A stretch of 64,000 nucleotides of DNA from Azolla caroliniana (taxonomy: Eukaryota; Polypodiophyta): NCBI GenBank assembly GCA_043228905.1, contig JBHGNT010000016.1, forward strand, positions 496,001 through 560,000, given 5' to 3'. The position numbers and the translations under genes are program-made. The notes under the pieces were generated by a model that was not told the DNA's origin, ran no database searches, and saw nothing but the letters and a program-made list of their open reading frames with translations. This document shows positions 47,986-57,637 of this stretch, one piece after another. The first letter of the stretch is position 1; each line of letters opens with the position of its first letter.

Positions 47986-50900
47986 ATGATGGTGCTGAAT
48001 GCGCAGAACTACGCCGATTGGAAGATAAAGATGGAGGATCTGCTCATTGTTCGGGACCTGTATGAACCGATTGACAGGTCGGAAATACCCAAGGGGGTAC
48101 TTGAGACGGAATGGAGGCTTCTGAACCGGAAAGCCGTTGCAACCATTCGGCAATACGTCGACGTGAGCGTTCTACAACATGTGGCGAACGACACCAACGC
48201 ATACGAGATGTGGCGGAAGCTGTCGGGCCTCTACGAGAGGAAGAATGCGTTGAACCGGACCTCCCTGATGAGGAAGATAGTGAACCTCAAGTACCAGGAC
48301 GGCGAGAGTATGGTGGAACACGTAAGCATGTTCATGGGATTCGTGAACCAGCTTGCGGCGATCAAGTTCCCGTTGGAGGATGCAATGCAAGCCATCATCC
48401 TGATGTGTACATTGCCGGAAAGCTGGGAGAACTTGGTGGTGACTCTCAGCACCTCCTGCACCGAAGATAACTTGTCCCTACAAATGGTAAAGACAAGTAT
48501 TTTGAACGAAGAAGCGCGTCGGAGAGATAAAGAACCGGCCTCCGACTCGAAGGCGCTGCTTACCGAATCGGAACGGGGAAGACAACGGAACCGGAGTCCG
48601 CAAAGACGGGAGAAGTCGGGGTCGCAGTCAAGAGGAAGGCCCACATGCTTCCACTGTGGGAAGCCGGGGCACTTCCGGAAGAACTGTCGGCATTACCGAA
48701 AAGACAACGGAGCCGACGACACCGATTCGAAGAAGTCACCGGAGCGAAACGGTGCATACCGAGGGCAATTTGAGGAGTATTGCCGCTCGAAGGGAATCCG
48801 GCTCGAGTTTACTGTGCCGAAGACGCCGGAACTGAACGGGCTGGCCGAGAGGATGAACCGGACCATAATGGAGAGGGTCCGGAGTATGCTGGCGCATGCG
48901 AAATTACCCAAGGGATTTTGGGCTGAGGCAATGTCGACGGCGACATATGTGATAAATAGATCACCCTCAGTACCCCTGGATGGAGACACGCCACAGAGAG
49001 TGTGGACCGGTAGGGAAGTATCCTACCGGCATCTGAAGGTGTTCGGGTGTCTCGCATATGTGCATGTGGCAAAGGACCGGAGAGGAAAGCTAGATCCAAA
49101 GACCCGGCCATGCATATTCCTCGGTTACGGCGATGATGAGTTCGGCTACCGAGTATGGGACCTGGTCGACAGAAAGATATTCCGGAGTCGTGATATCATC
49201 TTCATGGAGGACAAGACACTCGCCGACTGGGAGTCGGAGAAGAAGATGAAGAGCTCCAAGTCGACCGGTGAGGATCAACTCTACGAGGAGCAGTCCCGAC
49301 CGGCAAGGGACCGGTTAGCACTCGAGGATCCGGCCGAAGACGGTGAAGAAATAGAATCGGCCGAGGAAGATGAAACTGATACCGGAACCGGCCCCGATCC
49401 CGAAATGGATTCGGATGAAGAAGAAACGGAGGAGCCGGTTACCAAAGCTCCGGAACGGAGATATCCTCTAAGAGAGAGAAGGGCCCCCCGGAGATTTCCG
49501 GAACCAGAGCACGTGCTGCTAACCGACGAGGGGGAGCCGGAGAGTTTTGAAGAAGCAAAGCTTGACACCCATAGCCGCAGGTGGTTAAGTGCCATGCAGG
49601 AGGAGATGGATTCCCTGCATGAGAACCACACATATGAACTTGTGGAGTTGCCGAAAGGAAAGCGGGCACTTCGAAACAAGTGGGTGTTCAAGCTGAAACC
49701 GGGAGATGCCGGAAACCCCCCGAGATACAAAGCCAGGATCGTGGTGAAGGGGTTCCAGCAGAAGAAGGGCGTCGACTTCGACGAGATATTTGCCCCGGTA
49801 GTGAAGATGACCTCCATCCGGACGGTGCTGAGCATAGCGGCAAGCATGGACCTCGAGGTAGAACAGATGGACGTGAAGACGGCATTCCTTCACGGTGACC
49901 TCGAAGAAGAGATCTACATGCAGCAACCGGAAGGATTCGAAAAGAAAGGGAAGGAGCACCTGGTATGCCGGTTGAAGAAGAGCCTTTACGGACTGAAGCA
50001 GGCTCCCCGGCAGTGGTACCGGAAGTTCGACTCCTTCATGACCGACGAAGGGTACCACAAAACGCAGTCTGATCACTGCGTGTTTGTGAAGAAGTTCGAA
50101 GGAGGAGACTTTCTAATACTCCTCCTGTACGTGGACGACATGTTGATCGTCGGACGGGACCAGGTCAAGATACGGATGCTGAAGAAAGCGCTTCACCGAA
50201 CCTTCTCAATGAAGGACCTGGGTCCGGCGAGGCAAATACTAGGGATGCACATCATCCGGGACCGGAAGAAGAAGCAGTTGTGGCTGTCACAGGAGAAGTA
50301 CGTGACAAAGGTGCTTCACCGGTTCAACATGTCGGAAGCAAGACTGGTCGGGTCAACCCTCCCGGCAAACTGCAAGTTGTCCAGCAATCAAAGCCCCAAG
50401 ACAAAGGCTGAGAAGGAGGACATGATGAAAGTGCCATATGCCTCTGCCGTCGGAAGCTTGATGTACGCAATGGTGTGTACGAGACCGGACATAGGATATG
50501 CAGTCGGAGTGGTGAGCCGGTACATGAGCAATCCCGGCAAGGAGCACTGGAACGCGGTTAAGTGGATACTCCGATACCTAAAGGGCACGGCAAACGTGTG
50601 CCTCCGATTCGGCTCCGGTAAGCCCGAACTCGACGGCTTTACCGATTCGGATATGTCGGCTGATGCAGATACCAGCCGGTCCACATCAGGGTATGTGATG
50701 ACGTATGCAGGGGGAGCTGTGTCGTGGCAGTCGAGGCTGCAGAAGACGGTTGCACTGTCAACCACGGAGGCGGAGTACATGGCGGCTGTTGAAGCCGGCA
50801 AGGAAATGATATGGATGAAGGACTTCATTAGAGAGCTCGGTATCCGGCAGGAGGAGTACCGACTCTACTGCGACAGTCAGAGTGCCATCCACCTTGCAAA

Positions 50901-51105
50901 GAACGCTGCCTACCATTCCCGGACGAAACACATCCAGCGTAGATACCACTGGATCCGGGAAAGGATAGAAGACAAGGACTTCGTGCTGACGAAGATCCAC
51001 ACGGACGAGAACGGGTCGGATATGCTGACCAAGGTGCTCACACCCGACAAGCTGGAAGCATGCCTGAAGAGGATCAGATTGGAGAGACATCCCATGCCGA
51101 AGTGA
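47986..51105 (+). CDS. Copia Gag-Pol polyprotein lacking protease and most of integrase
   Basis: A single open frame of 1,039 codons from the ATG at 47986 (first ATG after the PBS; the frame is also open upstream into the LTR). Order: Gag with NYADWKIKMEDLL near residue 10; a CCHC zinc knuckle, CFHCGKPGHFRKNC, at about 221-234; then an abrupt passage at about 255 into the late integrase core (FEEYCRSKGI, then NGLAERMNRT with the catalytic Glu) and GKLDPKTRPCIFLGYG; reverse transcriptase with MDVKTAFLHGDL and YVDD at about 715-718; RNase H with DSDMSADADTSRSTSGY near 887, STTEAEYMA and CDSQSAIHLAKN. Missing are the protease DSGAS motif, the HHCC finger and the first two integrase aspartates. 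Tnt1-type polyproteins are about 1,300 residues. The deletion kept the frame and no stop or frameshift was found. Confidence 0.93.
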   Translation: MMVLNAQNYADWKIKMEDLLIVRDLYEPIDRSEIPKGVLETEWRLLNRKAVATIRQYVDVSVLQHVANDTNAYEMWRKLSGLYERKNALNRTSLMRKIVNLKYQDGESMVEHVSMFMGFVNQLAAIKFPLEDAMQAIILMCTLPESWENLVVTLSTSCTEDNLSLQMVKTSILNEEARRRDKEPASDSKALLTESERGRQRNRSPQRREKSGSQSRGRPTCFHCGKPGHFRKNCRHYRKDNGADDTDSKKSPERNGAYRGQFEEYCRSKGIRLEFTVPKTPELNGLAERMNRTIMERVRSMLAHAKLPKGFWAEAMSTATYVINRSPSVPLDGDTPQRVWTGREVSYRHLKVFGCLAYVHVAKDRRGKLDPKTRPCIFLGYGDDEFGYRVWDLVDRKIFRSRDIIFMEDKTLADWESEKKMKSSKSTGEDQLYEEQSRPARDRLALEDPAEDGEEIESAEEDETDTGTGPDPEMDSDEEETEEPVTKAPERRYPLRERRAPRRFPEPEHVLLTDEGEPESFEEAKLDTHSRRWLSAMQEEMDSLHENHTYELVELPKGKRALRNKWVFKLKPGDAGNPPRYKARIVVKGFQQKKGVDFDEIFAPVVKMTSIRTVLSIAASMDLEVEQMDVKTAFLHGDLEEEIYMQQPEGFEKKGKEHLVCRLKKSLYGLKQAPRQWYRKFDSFMTDEGYHKTQSDHCVFVKKFEGGDFLILLLYVDDMLIVGRDQVKIRMLKKALHRTFSMKDLGPARQILGMHIIRDRKKKQLWLSQEKYVTKVLHRFNMSEARLVGSTLPANCKLSSNQSPKTKAEKEDMMKVPYASAVGSLMYAMVCTRPDIGYAVGVVSRYMSNPGKEHWNAVKWILRYLKGTANVCLRFGSGKPELDGFTDSDMSADADTSRSTSGYVMTYAGGAVSWQSRLQKTVALSTTEAEYMAAVEAGKEMIWMKDFIRELGIRQEEYRLYCDSQSAIHLAKNAAYHSRTKHIQRRYHWIRERIEDKDFVLTKIHTDENGSDMLTKVLTPDKLEACLKRIRLERHPMPK

Positions 51106-51115
51106 AGGGGGAGTT
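51103..51115 (+). other. Nested copia polypurine tract
   Basis: TGAAGGGGGAGTT directly before the 3' LTR start at 51116. The stop codon TGA of the polyprotein overlaps its left end. Confidence 0.85.
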
Positions 51116-51745
51116 TGTTGGGATTTCGGTCCCTCTAGATGGGATGTCCGGAGGTCCGGATGGGATGTCCGGAGGTGAATGACGGCAAGCCTGGTTGCAG
51201 CTACGGAGCCGGATGATGAAGACCCCGGCTACGGAGCCGGATGAGGAAGACCCCGGCTACGGAGCCGGATAACGGATGTACCCGGAGAGAGATCCGGATG
51301 CGGGGACATATTTGTGAATATGTTTGCCAAGGGCCCTTGAGGCCATATTTGTAAATAGCCCGAAAGTCATATGTGTATAAATATGACTTAGGGCAAACAG
51401 TTTTAGTTGCTGCTTATTTTTCTGTTTTTCCACTTAGAGGGAGCGAAGTGAGAGCAGCAGAGAGAGAAAGAGAGAGAGAGACGAAGAGGTCGTTGCCTCT
51501 GTGTATTACCGCCGCCTGTGGCGAAGACAGTGAGCTCAAGGTTGTTGCCTTGTAGCTTCACCATTGTACATCTCTGTTTATAGTGATAGTTGGAGTTTGA
51601 GGACTCCCGTGGTTTTTCCCATTTAGGGTTTTCCACGTAAAACATCTTGTGTACTCTTCTCTCTATTGTCTTCGTGCATTTTGTATTTCCTGTTTTCTGA
51701 GAGTTGATCCTATTCCTCGGTTGTGGCCGAGCACTGTCCTCAACA
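51116..51745 (+). repeat. Nested copia 3' LTR
   Basis: 630 bp with two rather than three 28-bp units, a TATA box at 51376-51383, and the end CCTCAACA. Differences from the 5' LTR are concentrated in the first 250 bp; the remainder is almost identical. Confidence 0.95.
51376..51383 (+). promoter_or_regulatory. TATA box in nested copia 3' LTR
   Basis: TATAAATA, identical to the 5' copy. It could drive read-out antisense to the gypsy pol sequence that follows. Confidence 0.6.
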
Positions 51746-51750
51746 CAATT
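51746..51750. repeat. Target-site duplication CAATT, right copy (nested copia)
   Basis: Follows the LTR end CTCAACA and matches 47262-47266. Confidence 0.95.
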
Positions 51751-53660
51751 TTGGCAGTATCTTCACTGGAGATCTCCTTAGTACATGGCAAGAAATGAGC
51801 CATCTTCGTATATCGATCGACCACCGTTAGAATCGCATTGAACCCCTTAGAGACTGGAAGATCTGTGATGAAGTCTAGAGCAATGGATTGCCATGGCTTG
51901 CTTGGAATTGATAATGGTTCTAATAAACCATATGGATGATGCCTTGGCATTTTCGCTCTGCAACATGTATCACAAGTCCGAACAAAATCCTCGACAAATT
52001 GTCGTATACAGGGCCACCAGAATGATCGTTGTACTAAATGTAATGTTTTAGTACTACCAAAATGCCCAGCTGTATATGTGTCATGATAGTTTTGTACTAC
52101 TCGAAGGCGGCAAGAACCATTAGGAACATACAAAAGTTCTTTAAAGAAGAGTAATCCATCATGGTATTTGAATTGCCGATAGTCCGTACCTGGTGGTTGC
52201 GACTGTGAACACGACGCTCGAGAGGGATCAATTTGTGCTAGTATAGCTTGGGTGAACGCATCTGTCTTCAAGTCTTCACGTATGGTATCGATAACGCGGG
52301 AATCCATAGGCATGTCAAAGATCTGTGTTGCTTGTAGTCGTGCCGGTCCCAAGATGACTTGTTTTTGGTTATCGAAAGCTGGCTCGCCAGGACGGGGTGC
52401 TAGATACAAACGCCGTGATAATGCATCTGCCTTCCCTTGGTGCCTCCCCAGACGATATGTAATTTTGAAGTCAAAACGCGTGAGGAAGTGGGCCCACTGA
52501 GCTTGACGTCGATTCAACACACGAGCATCCTGAAAGTAGGCAAGATTCTTGTGGTCACTAAATACGGTGACTAGATGAGAGGATCCCTCCAGAAAATGCC
52601 TCCATTGCATAAACGAATCCACTATTGCCAATAGCTCCTTATCATGAATTTCGTAGTTGATTTCGGCGGCATCAAACTTGCGTGAGGGAAAAGCCACAGG
52701 ATGTAGCTTCTCATCATTCCCCTGTTGTGACAGAATGCTCCCCAATGCAAAATCCGATGCGTCAGCTTCGATAATGAATGGTTTTTCCGGATCGACATGA
52801 GCTAGAATTGGAGCCGATGTAAATGCCTTTTTAAGAGTCTCGAAAGCCATGTCCGTTTCTTCAGACCAAATGAACGGTTGTCCCTTCCTGGTAAGTTGTG
52901 TGAGAGGTAGAACGATCTTTGAGTAATCTTGTATGAACTTCCGGTAAAAATTGGCAAAGCCTAAGAAGCATTGCACATCCCGCACCGAACGCGGAGTCTG
53001 CCATTCTACCACCATTTTGACTTTAGCTAGGTCCATGGAGATGCCTTCTGACGAAATGATGTAGCCGAGAAATTCCACTTGGTTGCACCCGAAACTACAT
53101 TTTTCCAGCTTTGCATACAGACCATGTTCTCGAAGTCGTTTTAGTACTAATAGTACATGAGAATCATGTTCTTCTTGGGTCTTTGAATAAACCAGTAGAT
53201 CATCCAAATAGATGATCAAACAATCATCCAATAGATCTCGGAATATATCATTAGCCATGTGCTGGAAGACTATCGATGCATTAGTGAGGCCGAACGGCAT
53301 GACAGTATACTCGAAGTGCCCATATCTGGTGCGAAACGCGGTCTTCCATTCGTCTCCTGGTCGGATCCGTACGAGGTTATATGCTCCCCGTAAGTCACTC
53401 TTCGTGAAGAACTTGGCACCATTGATCCGTTCTAAAAGACTTGAGATAAGGGGAAGAGCATACCTATTCCTTATTATAACCTTATTCAAGCCACGGTAAT
53501 CTACAACGAGACGAAGCGATCCATCTTTTTTCTTGACGAAGAAAATGGGCGCGCCGGCTGGAGATTTCGAATGCCGAATGAAACCATTTTCCAAATTCTC
53601 CTCTATATAGGCCCGAAGGACTTCCAGCTCGGTTGGTGACAAATTGTAGATTGGTCCCCA
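51751..53660 (-). pseudogene. Gypsy reverse transcriptase, RNase H and first part of integrase
   Basis: Open minus-strand frame of about 635 codons starting near 53660, with no Met of its own at the RT start. Reverse transcriptase has PAGAPIFFVKKKDGSLR, the first catalytic Asp in TKSDLRGAYN, MPFGLTNA and the active-site YLDD at 53199-53210. RNase H has IIEADASDFALGS, the NYEIHDKELLAI helix and FSDHKNLAYF. Integrase starts with an HHCC finger (H...H...CDTC near 51970) and the first catalytic Asp in ALDFITDLP. One odd residue is FPSRK where YSRK is usual. The frame is cut by the nested element. N-terminal RT, protease and most of gag are absent, so no complete polyprotein can be made. Confidence 0.92.
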
Positions 53661-53812
53661 TGCTGTTGTTGCGTTTGCTGCTTTTCTAAGGATATTTGTT
53701 GAAGATCCCCCAGCAACCGTTGGTTTTCTTGTTCCAAAGCATGGAACTTCTCCTTCAAGCATTGAAATTCCGAGAAAACAGATTGATATTCTTCAGCGCT
53801 AACAGTGGCCAT
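53661..53812 (-). pseudogene. Gypsy gag N-terminal fragment
   Basis: Starts at the ATG at 53812 (MATVSAEEYQSVFSEF), 75 bp inside the 5' LTR boundary, the normal place for gag. About 50 codons remain, rich in Glu, Gln and Leu and probably helical or coiled-coil (FHALEQENQRLLGDLQQ). At about 53660 it runs out of frame into reverse transcriptase. A deletion removed the rest of gag, including any zinc knuckle, plus protease. Gag forms the particle that packages element RNA; this stub would not. Confidence 0.75.
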
Positions 53813-54133
53813 GGGATGAAAGAAAAGAGGAATAAAAGATTAGTAGGAAATGAGAGAGACAGAAGGTAGGGAAAATTGGTTCAAACTGTCATGAACAGTA
53901 CTGAGACAGAGAAGGAATTAGTACTAAACCAGGATTAGTACTATGAGAGGTGTGGAACTTCTTCGAGAGAAGGAAGAAGTGAGCGAGATAGAGAGAAAGA
54001 GAGAGATCGAGAGAGAGAGTGTGTGTGTGATGATAAGAAAGATATGTATTATATGAAGAGAATATACAATGGTGGCTAAAAGGCTTAAGACTGGCGTTGA
54101 ACCAATTTGGTTCAACATAATGCCTAGTACCCT

Positions 54134-54141
54134 CTTTTATA
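54134..54141 (-). promoter_or_regulatory. TATA box in gypsy 5' LTR
   Basis: Minus-strand TATAAAAG, the likely promoter of the element, about 250 bp upstream of the LTR end. Confidence 0.65.
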
Positions 54142-54255
54142 GTGTTTTCAGGAGTAATCCTGAAGCTTCTAGAATGTTCCAGAGAAATCTGGAATATACA
54201 CTAATTTCCTATAATAAAATGTAAATGAAAATAATATCTTACGTATTACAATAGA

Positions 54256-54310
54256 TGGTCTAATGGTCAAGAGCTCGTCCCATATAACCTAAGGTCATGG
54301 GTTCGAGTCT
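54256..54310 (+). promoter_or_regulatory. tRNA-like Pol III A and B boxes, second LTR copy
   Basis: TGGTCTAATGG at 54256 and GGTTCGAGTCT at 54300 keep the 44-nt spacing seen in the left LTR. Both boxes are unchanged, while bases around them differ between the LTRs. Confidence 0.5.
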
Positions 54311-54325
54311 TGTCATATCATGACA

Positions 54326-54330
54326 GGTAT
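54326..54330. repeat. Target-site duplication GGTAT, right copy (gypsy)
   Basis: Follows TCATGACA and continues as GAACATTTCC, the next satellite bases. Confidence 0.95.
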
Positions 54331-54408
54331 GAACATTTCCATTTACTCACATGCTCTTATCTACACCTTCCTCAACTTTGCTTTTCTCTTCAACTCTCTA
54401 GCCCTGAG

Positions 54409-54422
54409 TTTAGGGTTTAGGG
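54409..54422 (+). repeat. Telomere-repeat dimer inside a satellite monomer
   Basis: Two perfect TTTAGGG units. This monomer is the right-hand half of the one interrupted by the gypsy insertion. Confidence 0.85.
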
Positions 54423-56734
54423 TCTCAATATCTTGCTTCTTCAATTCCATATCATAGCTAGCTTCATTAGCTTTGATTCGTATGTTTAACACAAAAATCA
54501 AATATCACACAAGCAGGGTATGACCATTTTCTGTTACTCACGCGCTCTTGTCTTCAACTTCCTCGAGTCTGCTTTTTTCTTCATGTCTCTCTCCATGAGT
54601 TTCAAAATCATGAATGTTCAATTCAATATCATAGGTAGCTTCGTTAGCCTCGATTCGCATGTTTGGATACAAAAATCCGATATCACACGAACCAAGTATG
54701 AACATTTTAATTTACTCACGCCTTATTGTCTACCCTCTGCCAAAAATCCGATATGACACAAGCGAGCTAGGAACATTTTCATTCACTCACGCGTTCTGGT
54801 CTACGCCCTCCTCAACTATGGCACCACATTGCTTTTTTCTTCATGTCTCTCTCCCTGAGTTACAAAATCATGATTTGTTAGCTTTGATACGCGTGTTTCA
54901 ACAAGGAAGTCCGATATCACACGAGCCAGGTATGAACATTTTTATTTACTCACGCGCTCTTGTCTACGCGCTCCACAAGTGTGGCACAACTTTGCCTTTA
55001 TCTTCATGTCTCTTTCCGTGAGTTTCAAAATCATGATTTTTCAAGTCCATATTATAGCTAGCTTCGTTAGCTTCGATTCGCATGTTTGAACAAGAATATC
55101 TGATATCACACGAGCCAAGTATGAACCTTTTCACATACTCACGCGCTCTTGTCTACGTCCTCCCCAAGTGTGGCACAACTTTCCTTTTTCCTTCATGTCT
55201 CTGTCCCTGAGTTTCAAAATCATTATTTTCAAATTCACTATTATAGCTAGCTTTGTTAGCTTCGATTCGCATGTTTGAAAAGGAAAATCTGATATGACAC
55301 GACCCAGCTAGGAACATTTTCATTCACTCACTTGGTTTGATCTACGCCCTCCTCAAGTGACGCACAACTCTGCTTTCTTCTTCATGTCCTCCTCCCAAAT
55401 TTCAAAATCATGATTTTCCAATTCCATATTATAGCTACCTTCGTTATCTTCGATTCTCATGTTTCAATACAAAAATCCGATATCACACCAGCCAGGTTTG
55501 AACATTTTCATTTACTCACGCACTCTTTTCTAGCCCTTCCCCAAGTGTGCAACAACCTTGCTTTTGTCTTCATGTCTCTCTCCCTGAGTTTCAAAATCAT
55601 TATTTTTCAATTCCATATTATAGCTAGCATCGTTTCCTTCAAGTTTCATGTTTAAACAAGAAAATGCTATATCACATGATCCAGGTATGAACATTTTCAT
55701 TTACTCATGCGGTTTGGTCTACGTCGTCCTCAAGTGTGGCAAAACTTTCTTTTTTTCTTCATATGTCTCTCCCTGAGTTTCAAAATCATTATTTTTCGGT
55801 TGGATATTATAACTAGCTTTGTTACCGTTGATTCGCATGTTTGAACACAAAAATCCAATATCACACGAGCGAGGTATGAACATTTTCAATTACTCACGCA
55901 CTCTTGTCTTCGTCTTCCTCAACTCTGCTTTCTTCTTCATGTCTCTCGCCTTGAGTTTCAATATCATGCTTTTTCAATTCCATATCAGAGCTCGCTTCGT
56001 TAGGTTCGATTCGCATGTTTGGACACAAAAATCAGATATCACACAAGCCAGGTATAAACATTTTCATTTACTCACGCGCTCTTGTCTACCCTGTGGCAAA
56101 ACTTTACTTTTTTCTTCATATCTCTTGCCCTGAGTTTTAAAATCGTACTTTTTCAATTCGATATCATAGCTAGCTTTATTAGCTTCGATTCCCATGTTTG
56201 AACAAAAAATCCGATATCACACGACCCAGGTATGAACCTTTTCATATACTCACGCGCGCTTGTCTACGCCCTCCTCAACCTTGCTTTGTTCTTCATGTCT
56301 CTCGCCCTGAGTTTCAAAATCATGATTTTTCAATTCGATATGATAGCTAGCTTCCTTATCTTTGATTCGCATGTTTGAACACAAAAATTCAATATCACAC
56401 GAGCCATGTATGAACATTTTCATTTACTCATGCGCTCTTGTCTACACCCTTCTCAACTTTGCTTTTCTCTTCATCTCTCTAGCCCTAAGTTTCAAAATCA
56501 TGATTTTTTAATTCCACATTATAGCTAGCTTTGTTAGCTTCGATTCCCATGTTTGAACACAAAAATACGATATCACACGAGCCTGGTATGAACATTTTCA
56601 TTTACTAACGCGCTCTTGTCTACCCTGTGGCAAAACTTTACTTTTTTCTTCATGTCTCTCGGCCTAAGTTTTGAATTCGTGCTTTTTTCTTCATATCTTT
56701 CGCCCTGAGTTTAAAAATCATGATTTTTGAATTC

Positions 56735-56739
56735 CATAT
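56735..56739. repeat. Target-site duplication CATAT, left copy (second copia)
   Basis: Precedes TGTAGAAAG at 56740 and is matched by 62413-62417. Joining the flanks restores ATTCCATATCATAG, a normal satellite phrase. Confidence 0.95.
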
Positions 56740-57124
56740 TGTAGAAAGTAGCGTGTGGAAGCAAGTATAAAGACAGAACAGAAGGAAGAACACTCAGGTT
56801 TAATGGAGAGCTTGAGCTTACACAGTATACGCGGGAGAGACCGAGAGAGTGAGAGAGAAGACATGAAAAAAGAATGTGTGTATATTTTCTAAAGAAAAAA
56901 AACAACAACCAACATATATGTGTTCAATGAACACTTTTTACAAGTCCTAGGAGGACTGACTGAAGTACTGACAGTACTTCAATGCTCATTAAGAGCTCTT
57001 ACACTAATTCCCAAATATATTCCTCACGGAATATCTTTCCTAACGGCCTAACCGGTCGGTCCCAACCGATCCGGTCCTCGGCTTCTTCAGCCGATCCGAC
57101 CGATGTTGAGCTTGTCTCTCAACA
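56740..57124 (-). repeat. Second copia 3' LTR (left)
   Basis: 385 bp, the same length as the right LTR. Contains a GAGAGA run near 56840 and a short dyad, AGTACTGACAGTACT, near 56965. Confidence 0.95.
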
Positions 57125-57133
57125 CTCCCCCTC
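57125..57133 (-). other. Second copia polypurine tract
   Basis: The minus strand reads GAGGGGGAG directly before the LTR start TGTTGAG. Confidence 0.85.
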
Positions 57134-57637
57134 AAGCTCAACTTGAGGCTCTTCCGGATCTTCCGGATCTTCACAGCTCTGGTTCCTCCTAGCTTCACGC
57201 CTCGCTCGTGCTCCTCCACCTGTTTGACTCCGCGCGCTTCGACCCTTCCGGTCGGCTTGTCTGCTCATGTGGCCCTTATCAGCTCTTCTGCTGTTGCGGT
57301 GTCGACACTTCTTCTGCTGCCTTTTCTTCCGCTTGGGCCTCGGTTGATTCAACGTGTCTGAATCAAACATCCGAACCGACTTGGCTACCTCTGATCGGTT
57401 TTCGCTCTCGTCCGAGTTGGCTGTCTCCAACTTGTCTTCAGTCTTCTCGCCCTCGATGGCGTCATCTCCCCCATGCGTGGTTGGCTTCGGCTCTCTCCTT
57501 CGGCTGCTCCCCTTCTATCCGCTTCCGGACTTTTCCGCGGGTCCACCCTCGGCTTCTTCAACCGATCCGATGTCGAACTCGTCAACCGACTCGGTGTTGC
57601 GGATAACCGACTCGGTGTCGCAATTTCCGCTCCTTTC
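57134..57637 (-). other. ~500-bp region between pol end and polypurine tract
   Basis: The pol frame ends at 57638 but the LTR begins about 500 bp later on the minus strand. The interval is GC-rich. It has minus-strand frames of 90 and 103 residues (57385-57657 and 57119-57430) that are very rich in Arg, Lys, Ser and acidic residues, with no recognised motif. The second would overlap the polypurine tract. It could be a 3' UTR, a captured piece or an extra frame; coding is not supported strongly. Confidence 0.35.

Larger units (their letters stand above)
47267..51745 (+). mobile_element. Ty1/copia element nested in the gypsy integrase, internally deleted
   Basis: 4,479 bp with LTRs of 658 and 630 bp (TGTTGGG...CTCAACA), a tRNA-Met-type PBS, a polypurine tract and CAATT target duplications. 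Its protein resembles plant Tnt1/Tork-type copia elements (HLKVFGCLAYVH, LGYGDDEFGYRVWD). LTRs differ by about eight substitutions plus one 28-bp repeat unit, so insertion is fairly recent and, by nesting, later than the gypsy. GC content is well above the satellite. It lacks protease and most of integrase and would depend on other copies. Confidence 0.95.
45865..54325 (-). mobile_element. Ty3/gypsy chromovirus, internally deleted, split by a nested copia
   Basis: The element is bounded by two LTRs of 437 and 439 bp ending TGTCATGA...TCATGACA, with 5-bp target duplications GGTAT. Without the nested element it is about 4.0 kb, short for a plant chromovirus because most of gag, all of protease and the start of reverse transcriptase are missing. 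Minus-strand order is 5' LTR (right), gag start, reverse transcriptase, RNase H, integrase, chromodomain, polypurine tract and 3' LTR (left). The chromodomain places it among chromoviruses; the clade was not resolved. The two LTRs differ at about eight bases plus a 2-bp GT indel. It cannot move without helper proteins. Confidence 0.95.
53887..54325 (-). repeat. Gypsy 5' LTR (right)
   Basis: 439 bp. Differs from the left LTR by about eight substitutions and one extra GT. TATA box at 54134-54141 on the minus strand. The sequence next to it on the internal side (minus strand GTTTGAACCAATTTTC) is not a primer-binding site I can assign to a tRNA. Confidence 0.95.
54326..56739 (+). repeat. Satellite subfamily C/D between the two retrotransposons
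   Basis: About 13 monomers. Those at about 54745-55760 are variant D (CAAGTGTGGCACAAC), otherwise seen only at 16.4-16.8 kb and after 63.0 kb. One monomer is truncated near 54870, where ATCATGATTTG jumps to TTAGC. The last is cut after ATTCCATAT by the next element. Confidence 0.92.

Noticed and set aside
48009-51095. Many minus-strand and alternative frames across the copia polyprotein, up to 188 residues
   Set aside because: They are shadows of the GC-rich Gag-Pol frame and carry no recognised domain.
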